IMG/VR virus record: IMGVR_UViG_3300025704_002294
Coordinates: 30,201 to 94,200 of that record
DNA length: 64,000 bases
Direction: 5' to 3' (one strand)
From: a virus
The notes below the pieces were generated by a model. It did not search any database. It had not been told where the DNA came from and saw only the letters and a list, made by a program, of their open reading frames with translations. Shown one piece after another: positions 59,585-64,000 of the stretch (position 1 is the first letter of the stretch; the number at the start of each line of letters is the position of its first letter). Both the position numbers and the translations under genes were made by a program.

Positions 59585-59998
59585 TTGAATAACAAATTTA
59601 AAGGAAATGATATCAAGAAAGGATATCAATATGATTACAAAAAGAAGCAAGACTTCAAAAAGAAGTTCGAGCCACGTGATCCATTTGATTCTGCAATATA
59701 CGTTCGCAATGGTAATGTAGACCAAGCAATCAGAACTTTAAAGAAAAAATTATTAAAAGATAATTTCCAAAAAGAACTTGCTAAAAGAGAATACTACGAA
59801 AAACCAAGTGCTAAACGTAAAAGAGTAAAAGCCACAGGTGTTAAAAAAGGACAAAAATTGTTGCGTGAGAAAATAATGAGAGGGGAAGCAATGCCTCCAG
59901 CAACAGTTGGCCAAAAACACCTTAAAGGTAAAAGATCACTAAACAAATATCGTGCAACTAAGAGGCTCATGCAACAAAGAGATTGGGCAAGGAAGTAA
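59585..59998 (+). CDS. rpsU: Ribosomal protein bS21 homologue with N- and C-terminal extensions
   Basis: The 137-residue protein uses a TTG start after GAGGT. Residues about 40-100 match bS21: AIYVRNGNVDQAIRTLKKK, REYYEKPSAKRKRVKA and GVKKGQKLLREK, equivalent to 'VRENEPFDVALRRFKR...REFYEKPTTERKRAKA' of bacterial bS21 (usual length 70-90). It has a Lys/Asp-rich N-terminal extension and a basic C-terminal tail of about 35 residues. bS21 binds the 30S platform near the Shine-Dalgarno helix and affects initiation. Expressed from a perfect sigma70 promoter. Confidence 0.87.
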   Translation: MNNKFKGNDIKKGYQYDYKKKQDFKKKFEPRDPFDSAIYVRNGNVDQAIRTLKKKLLKDNFQKELAKREYYEKPSAKRKRVKATGVKKGQKLLREKIMRGEAMPPATVGQKHLKGKRSLNKYRATKRLMQQRDWARK

Positions 59999-60000
59999 GA

Positions 60001-60798
60001 ATGAAATATGATTACGCACTCGTTAGTGGCGGGTTTGATCCTGTGCATCTTGGACATTTGCAAATGTTTAAAGATGCAAGTAAGTTAGCAGACAATGTAA
60101 TAGTGCTACTTAACAGCGACGAATGGCTTACTAGAAAGAAAGGCAGACCATTTATGGATCAAGTTCAGCGAAAAGCCATACTGGAAGAAATGAAGTGTGT
60201 AAGTCAAGTAATCATACAATCTCAAGATGTAGATGATAGTAGCAGTAATGCTATTATGAATTTTGCAATTAGAAATCCTGATGCAAGAATATGTTTTTGC
60301 AATGGCGGTGATCGTAGTGATACTAAAAGAATACGAGAAACAGATATATGCAATAAATACGATGTAGCACTAGAGTTCGGCATTGGCGGTGAAGCCAAAG
60401 TTGCAAGTAGTAGTAAGTTATTACAAGATTACACAACCACAGTCATTGAACGACCATGGGGCAGATACAGGCAACTATATGCCGGTGAAGGATATGTTGT
60501 TAAGGAACTTGAGATAGATCCAGGTAAAGAACTTAGTGATCAATTTCATTTTCACAGAAGCGAACACTGGATAGTATTAAGCGGTATAGGACATCTTAAA
60601 CAAGGTGCTACTAGACAAATGCCTGAAAGAGAATTTTATATTCCAGAAGGCGAAAGTGTGTATATTAGGCCAGCACAGACACACAAACTAAGTAACCCAG
60701 GCCAAGTGCCGTTGCGTATAGTCGAAGTTTGGGCAGGAGAGATATTAGAAGAAACCGACATTAAAAGATTGGATGTTGGACCAAATTACGGAGAATAA
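60001..60798 (+). CDS. Cytidylyltransferase-cupin (mannose-6-phosphate isomerase type) fusion
   Basis: The start at ATG 60001 gives 265 residues. The N-terminal half is an RfaE/TagD-like nucleotidyltransferase: GGFDPVHLGHLQMFKD with HxGH (His16-His19) and SSSKLLQDY near 137. The C-terminal half is a type II mannose-6-phosphate isomerase cupin: RPWGRYRQLY near 152, QFHFHRSEHWIVLSG near 180 with metal-binding His/Glu, QTHKLSNPG near 226 and EVWAGEILEETDIKR. It may activate and isomerise a sugar for envelope glycans. Confidence 0.88.
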   Translation: MKYDYALVSGGFDPVHLGHLQMFKDASKLADNVIVLLNSDEWLTRKKGRPFMDQVQRKAILEEMKCVSQVIIQSQDVDDSSSNAIMNFAIRNPDARICFCNGGDRSDTKRIRETDICNKYDVALEFGIGGEAKVASSSKLLQDYTTTVIERPWGRYRQLYAGEGYVVKELEIDPGKELSDQFHFHRSEHWIVLSGIGHLKQGATRQMPEREFYIPEGESVYIRPAQTHKLSNPGQVPLRIVEVWAGEILEETDIKRLDVGPNYGE

Positions 60799-60839
60799 TG
60801 AAAGAATTAGGAATGAGTTTATTAGGAAAATAAGGATAT

Positions 60840-61280
60840 ATGGAATTGAAAGATTTAAATGAATCGAAAGTATGCGATATACTTAATAGAATAGTGGAAT
60901 TAGAAATGGCTGGTGTAGTACGTTATGCTCACAGTTCACTAATGGTCAGAGGACCTAATAGGATTCCTATCGTGACATTCTTACAAGAACAAGCCAATGA
61001 AAGTTTAGCACACGCCTTGCAGGCAGGCGAATACATCACAGGCTTTAACGGTCACCCAAGTCAAAATATTTCGCCTATTGAAGAAAATCACAATCATAGT
61101 GTTGAACAAATTCTACAAGAAAGTTTAGCACATGAAATGGCGGCTGTAGAAATGTACAAAGTTCTATTAGAAGAAGTTGCAGATGCTAGTATAATGTTAG
61201 AAGAATATGCTAGAGGGCAGATTGGCATGGAAGAGCAACACGCATTAGAAATAAGGAAAATGCTACAAGACTACAGTTGA
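60840..61280 (+). CDS. Ferritin-like (bacterioferritin/Dps-type) protein
   Basis: The 146-residue protein is a four-helix bundle with di-iron-type Glu/His: ELEMAGVVRYAHSSLM near 20, QEQANESLAHALQAGEYIT near 50, LAHEMAAVEMYKVLLEE near 95 and ARGQIGMEEQHALEIRKML near 125. The E-x-x-H pairs occur in the ferritin places. It might store iron or detoxify peroxide. Its stop overlaps the next start (TGATG). Confidence 0.8.
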   Translation: MELKDLNESKVCDILNRIVELEMAGVVRYAHSSLMVRGPNRIPIVTFLQEQANESLAHALQAGEYITGFNGHPSQNISPIEENHNHSVEQILQESLAHEMAAVEMYKVLLEEVADASIMLEEYARGQIGMEEQHALEIRKMLQDYS

Positions 61281-61504
61281 TGGATAAATCGCAAAAACTT
61301 CACTTGTCAAAAGCAGTAACGTGGCGTATTATAGCATCAATAACAACAGCCTTGATAGCATTATCTTTTGGATTGCCACAAAAAGCAGTAGCAGGCGTGT
61401 TTGTAGCAGATTTAATTATTAAATTTATATTATACTATGGGCACGAAAGAATGTGGTATAATTTAGCAAAGTTGTTTGAGGATGATCAAAAAGGCAAGTT
61501 GTAA
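61280..61504 (+). CDS. DUF2061-type small membrane protein
   Basis: The 74-residue product starts at ATG 61280 in the TGATG overlap. KAVTWRIIASITTALIALSF, a second hydrophobic span (AVAGVFVADLIIKFILYY) and YYGHERMWYNL match DUF2061: a two-span membrane protein with HERxW. Its role is unknown; in bacteria it sits by envelope or stress genes. The 3' end overlaps a convergent sulfotransferase. Confidence 0.82.
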   Translation: MDKSQKLHLSKAVTWRIIASITTALIALSFGLPQKAVAGVFVADLIIKFILYYGHERMWYNLAKLFEDDQKGKL

Positions 61505-62181
61505 CCAAACAACTTACAATCCTCGTAGTAAAACTCAGTAAACAAATCCTTAAATTGTTGATTGCTTCCTTTGTGTTCTGTTGGTCTTTCTATTTTTCTA
61601 TCAAGAGTCTGGTTAATACTACCAGGTATAGTTATACCGTACTTGTTTGATATTTCAGGCCAGAACTTTGTATCCATTTCTTCAAACCAATAAATGTTCC
61701 AGTCACTAGTAACGTAATGATGTTGCGGTCGCATGTGGTTATCAAACACAAATGACAACTTATTTCTTAAAAATGCATCAGTGTCCATTCTATATTGAAA
61801 CTCGTTTGTTTTATATGCAGTAAGTCTTTGTATTGTAAATTCTTCTAAATATTTAAAAAAGTTATCAGTAAATCCTTCTGCTGTTACTAATTGCCCAATA
61901 TTAGTTTGCCACATAAATTCTGATATCAGTCTAGTATATGGATTTCTAATAACTGTAAATTGATCTGTGCAATTTTCACTGGGCATTATAAGTTTTTCTA
62001 TGAGTTCTGCATGGTAATGCTGTGGATTACATGGCTTTTCATCGTAGCCTGTCTTCATTGGCTCATTTAAATATCCCCAGTCGTAACCAGCATTTCTAAA
62101 AGAATTTTCTATAGCAGTACCACCGCATTTAGGAACATGAACAAATAAAACTAGGTCATCACCGTTATGAAATAGGGGCAT
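61486..62181 (-). CDS. Sulfotransferase family protein
   Basis: The start at ATG 62181 (MPLFHNGDD) gives 231 residues; a longer open frame to 62352 has no support. It has the 5'-phosphosulfate loop HVPKCGGTAIENSF near residue 16-29 and the 3'-phosphate motif VIRNPYTRLISEF near 84. It transfers sulfate from PAPS to a glycan or lipid. It overlaps a convergent gene by 19 nt and is driven by a late octamer. Confidence 0.88.
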   Translation of the reverse strand: MPLFHNGDDLVLFVHVPKCGGTAIENSFRNAGYDWGYLNEPMKTGYDEKPCNPQHYHAELIEKLIMPSENCTDQFTVIRNPYTRLISEFMWQTNIGQLVTAEGFTDNFFKYLEEFTIQRLTAYKTNEFQYRMDTDAFLRNKLSFVFDNHMRPQHHYVTSDWNIYWFEEMDTKFWPEISNKYGITIPGSINQTLDRKIERPTEHKGSNQQFKDLFTEFYYEDCKLFGYNLPF

Positions 62182-62188
62182 TTTTTTC

Positions 62189-62217
62189 TTGACCTTTGGT
62201 AGACATTGTGTTATATT
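62189..62217 (+). promoter_or_regulatory. sigma70-like promoter (TTGACC-17-TATATT)
   Basis: TTGACC 62189-62194 and TATATT 62212-62217, 17 bp apart, end 7 nt before the ATG at 62225. It lies between divergent genes. Confidence 0.5.
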
Positions 62218-62221
62218 TATA
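62214..62221 (-). promoter_or_regulatory. T4 late promoter, exact consensus TATAAATA (minus)
   Basis: It lies 32 nt upstream of the sulfotransferase ATG at 62181 and overlaps the -10 of the plus-strand promoter, a compact divergent control point. Confidence 0.6.
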
Positions 62222-62224
62222 ACT

Positions 62225-62713
62225 ATGACAATGCATCTACAACAAGGTCTGAGTACCATAAATACTCGTAAGACACGCAAGATGCCTAAGTTGACAAAAG
62301 CAAAGTTGCAAGAGGTAGAACTTAGGTGGCGTAAACACAACAAGGATTGCAAACGTAATCATATGCATGCCTTTAGATACGACACACTTGAAGATTACAT
62401 AGAGTACTGCTATGGTCTCAAGAAAAAACCTGATCCTCGTGATAGAAGTACATTTAAGATTAGAACACCTGAAACTAACTGGAGAGCAGAACTAGACAGA
62501 GAGCATAGAGAAAAATATCCTAGTCTTATGGAAGAGGCTATGAAGAAAGGCGAGTTCAACAAACTAGGTGATGGTAAAGGCACTAAGAAGGAGCCTATGA
62601 AGTACACAGGCGACCTTATAACAGGTATTGCTACAATGCATAAGTCTAACGCAGTACCAGTAATGAAAGGCACAACACAAGCAATAGACATTGCAAGAAT
62701 GAGAAGAGGATGA
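62225..62713 (+). CDS. Conserved marine-phage protein of unknown function
   Basis: The 162-residue product, starting at ATG 62225, reads LSTINTRKTRKMPKLTKAKL, EVELRWRKHNKDCKRNHMHA, TLEDYIEYCYG and a Lys/Glu/Pro-rich end. The RKHNK and TLEDYI elements recur in T4-like marine phages (memory). It is basic and helical with no known catalytic site. It starts an operon of small genes. Confidence 0.7.
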   Translation: MTMHLQQGLSTINTRKTRKMPKLTKAKLQEVELRWRKHNKDCKRNHMHAFRYDTLEDYIEYCYGLKKKPDPRDRSTFKIRTPETNWRAELDREHREKYPSLMEEAMKKGEFNKLGDGKGTKKEPMKYTGDLITGIATMHKSNAVPVMKGTTQAIDIARMRRG

Positions 62714-62901
62714 CAAAACAAGATCAAGAAGAGTTGAAACAGCACTATCGGAATCAAAATTTAGAAGTGCCAGACCATTTTGTTTTTCCTACATGCGATC
62801 ACCCAATAGAAAAATGGTGTAAGAATTGTGACTTTGATTGCGATACATATGAAAAGATACCGCATTTTAGAAAATATAAGGAACTGCATTTTTTTGATTA
62901 A
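62710..62901 (+). CDS. 63-residue Cys/His-containing small protein
   Basis: MTKQDQEELKQHYRNQN, then FPTCDHPIEKWCKNCDFDCDTY, which has C-x2-H, C-x2-C and a following Cys that could bind zinc. It overlaps the previous gene by 4 nt. Function unknown. Confidence 0.6.
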   Translation: MTKQDQEELKQHYRNQNLEVPDHFVFPTCDHPIEKWCKNCDFDCDTYEKIPHFRKYKELHFFD

Positions 62902-62918
62902 CACAAAGGAAAATATAC

Positions 62919-63071
62919 ATGTCAGCAGATAAACACTTCACAGGCAAAGGCTCTAAGCAAAGGCCTACTGATCCAAAGAACCCAAGAGCGTACCAGGATA
63001 ACTGGGAAAAGATTTTTGGTAATAACAAAAAGGAAAAAGATGATAAAGATAAATCCAAATCCAGTAATTGA
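62919..63071 (+). CDS. 50-residue basic small protein
   Basis: A short ORF with a GGAAAATA ribosome site: MSADKHFTGKGSKQRPTDPK, RAYQDNWEKIFGNNKK and an Asp/Lys tail. It overlaps the next start by 32 nt. The NWEKIFG element is reminiscent of small phage proteins; function unknown. Confidence 0.55.
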   Translation: MSADKHFTGKGSKQRPTDPKNPRAYQDNWEKIFGNNKKEKDDKDKSKSSN

Positions 63072-63663
63072 GGGACTTCCTATTTGGAATGGTTCTTTGA
63101 ACTGGAAACTGAAACCAGAAGAAATCAGCGAACAAACCGAATGGGATGAAATTGAAAAGGGTAAACATTTACTAGTCGAGCCTTCAGGAAATACCATAAA
63201 GAATTTAGAAAATTTATTAGGTTATTTTGGCTCTCATAGAATAATTGATAATCTACCAATAGAAGAAATTGGTGATTATTTGTACGACCAATGGGCAACC
63301 GATAACATAAGAGATCCTGACTATTTAAAAACAATATTAAGTTATCATTCTAGTATTGTTAAACACTCTGTGGGATATAAAAAAACACCATACAATGATA
63401 ACAGAATTATATTTGGTAAAATTATTGTAAATTTAAATGATTATTTACTAACGCCACCAGTTTTATTTACTAGTAACATGGATTGGCCAGTTACCGATGT
63501 AATAGTAGAAAAAGATTGGGATTACTTAGATGCACTTTTATTTTTAAATAGCAACGATTTTTATTATGGTACACAAAATAATACTAAAAGAGATTGCTAC
63601 TTTTTAGAGTGTGATTTAACACTTGAGCCACTTTTTCTGGTTGACAGAGACTTCTTAATTTAG
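63040..63663 (+). CDS. Unknown 207-residue phage protein
   Basis: The start at ATG 63040 follows an AAGGAAAAAG site; the gene overlaps the previous small ORF by 32 nt. It begins KINPNPVIEGLPIWNG and has DWDYLDALLFLNSNDFYYG near the end. Acidic, no membrane segment, no recognised domain. A perfect sigma70 promoter sits over its C-terminus. Confidence 0.6.
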   Translation: MIKINPNPVIEGLPIWNGSLNWKLKPEEISEQTEWDEIEKGKHLLVEPSGNTIKNLENLLGYFGSHRIIDNLPIEEIGDYLYDQWATDNIRDPDYLKTILSYHSSIVKHSVGYKKTPYNDNRIIFGKIIVNLNDYLLTPPVLFTSNMDWPVTDVIVEKDWDYLDALLFLNSNDFYYGTQNNTKRDCYFLECDLTLEPLFLVDRDFLI

Positions 63664-63669
63664 TATAAT
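63641..63669 (+). promoter_or_regulatory. Perfect sigma70 promoter TTGACA-17-TATAAT
   Basis: TTGACA 63641-63646 and TATAAT 63664-63669, 12 of 12, 17-bp spacer. A TTAGGAG ribosome site and ATG 63695 follow. Confidence 0.85.
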
Positions 63670-63694
63670 ATACTTAAATTGTTAGGAGTTACAT

Positions 63695-64000
63695 ATGATC
63701 GAAATACTACAAGAAATAACTGATTGGGGCAAATACCCAGTTGCAAATGGTGTTTATCATGTTAATAGTGCAGGACAACTTGTTCAGCATAATGATAAAG
63801 TATTTAAAAATCCAATTAAACAATTCTCTAAGAGCAGACGTAAGTTTACTAAGATAGGTGAAAGACCAGAAGAATTAGCCGCTGATGTAATACAAGTACA
63901 AGGTAGTAATGGTAAAGTATACACTATCGAAGATGGTAAATGCTCTTGTCCTGGTTATACATTTAGAGGAAATTGTAAGCATGTTAAACAAGTCGCTTAA
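63695..64000 (+). CDS. SWIM zinc-finger protein
   Basis: The 101-residue product ends with GKCSCPGYTFRGNCKHVKQVA at about residues 80-101, a SWIM zinc finger (C-x-C ... C-x-H). The first 75 residues are a small mixed alpha/beta domain (YHVNSAGQLVQHN). SWIM domains bind DNA or protein. The stop codon is the last codon of the window. Expressed from a perfect sigma70 promoter. Confidence 0.82.
   Translation: MIEILQEITDWGKYPVANGVYHVNSAGQLVQHNDKVFKNPIKQFSKSRRKFTKIGERPEELAADVIQVQGSNGKVYTIEDGKCSCPGYTFRGNCKHVKQVA

Noticed and set aside
60798-60833. 11-codon ORF (MKELGMSLLGK) between two genes
   Set aside because: It starts in a TAATG overlap but is too short to judge; no other evidence.
1-64000. 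Prophage or lysogeny functions
   Set aside because: I looked for an integrase, repressor, excisionase or att-like repeats and saw none.

Overview
This window is about 64 kb of AT-rich, densely packed DNA and looks like part of a large T4-type (myovirus) marine phage genome. It carries class Ia ribonucleotide reductase (nrdA, nrdB) with a glutaredoxin, a PAAR spike-tip protein, many large virion-like proteins, a 7-deazaguanine-type QueD homologue, a phage tRNA and many 2OG-Fe(II) oxygenases and glycosyltransferases. T4-type late promoter octamers (NATAAATA) precede many genes. I see no integrase, lysogeny module, CRISPR array or rRNA. The host cannot be read directly. A low-GC marine bacterium such as SAR11 or another alphaproteobacterium is a reasonable guess; no photosystem genes are visible here, which weakly argues against a cyanophage.

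Layout. 1-16.4 kb: virion and head-associated genes, including small capsid or decoration candidates with their own late promoters and terminators, a 2354-residue protein with an amidoligase-like and a PD-(D/E)XK-like domain, and a Cu/Zn superoxide dismutase-ParB fusion. 16.5-25.9 kb: tail-fibre-like protein, nrdA-nrdB, Sm-like protein, PAAR tip, PP-loop enzyme and subtilisin-like protease. 26-38 kb: GNAT, radical SAM, a cluster of tiny membrane proteins, tRNA-Thr, two glycosyltransferases, ribosomal protein bL33, gamma-glutamylcyclotransferase-like protein, peptide deformylase, two methyltransferases, a GH6 (cellulase-family) protein, two oxygenases, a 7Fe ferredoxin, an HxGH nucleotidyltransferase-virion fusion and glutaredoxin. 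38-47 kb: a block on the minus strand with three oxygenases and virion or tail proteins. 47-56 kb: envelope and glycan enzymes, UV endonuclease, cell-wall hydrolase, nuclease, QueD homologue and two more minus-strand glycosyltransferase-like genes. 56-64 kb: a membrane/coiled-coil protein with a probable -1 frameshift, ClpX, ribosomal protein bS21, a cytidylyltransferase-cupin fusion, a ferritin-like protein, sulfotransferase and small conserved phage proteins ending in a SWIM zinc-finger protein.

How it fits together. The phage appears to bring a translation-tuning set (bS21, bL33, deformylase, tRNA-Thr), a nucleotide-supply set (NrdAB, glutaredoxin), protein quality control that should dock onto host ClpP (ClpX), redox and iron proteins (Cu/Zn SOD, 7Fe ferredoxin, ferritin-like) and a large glycan- or virion-modifying repertoire. 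Two promoter languages are visible: near-perfect host sigma70 promoters (TTGACA-17-TATAAT) and T4-like late octamers. In 13 genes the late octamer sits exactly 5 nt before the start codon, which predicts leaderless late mRNAs.
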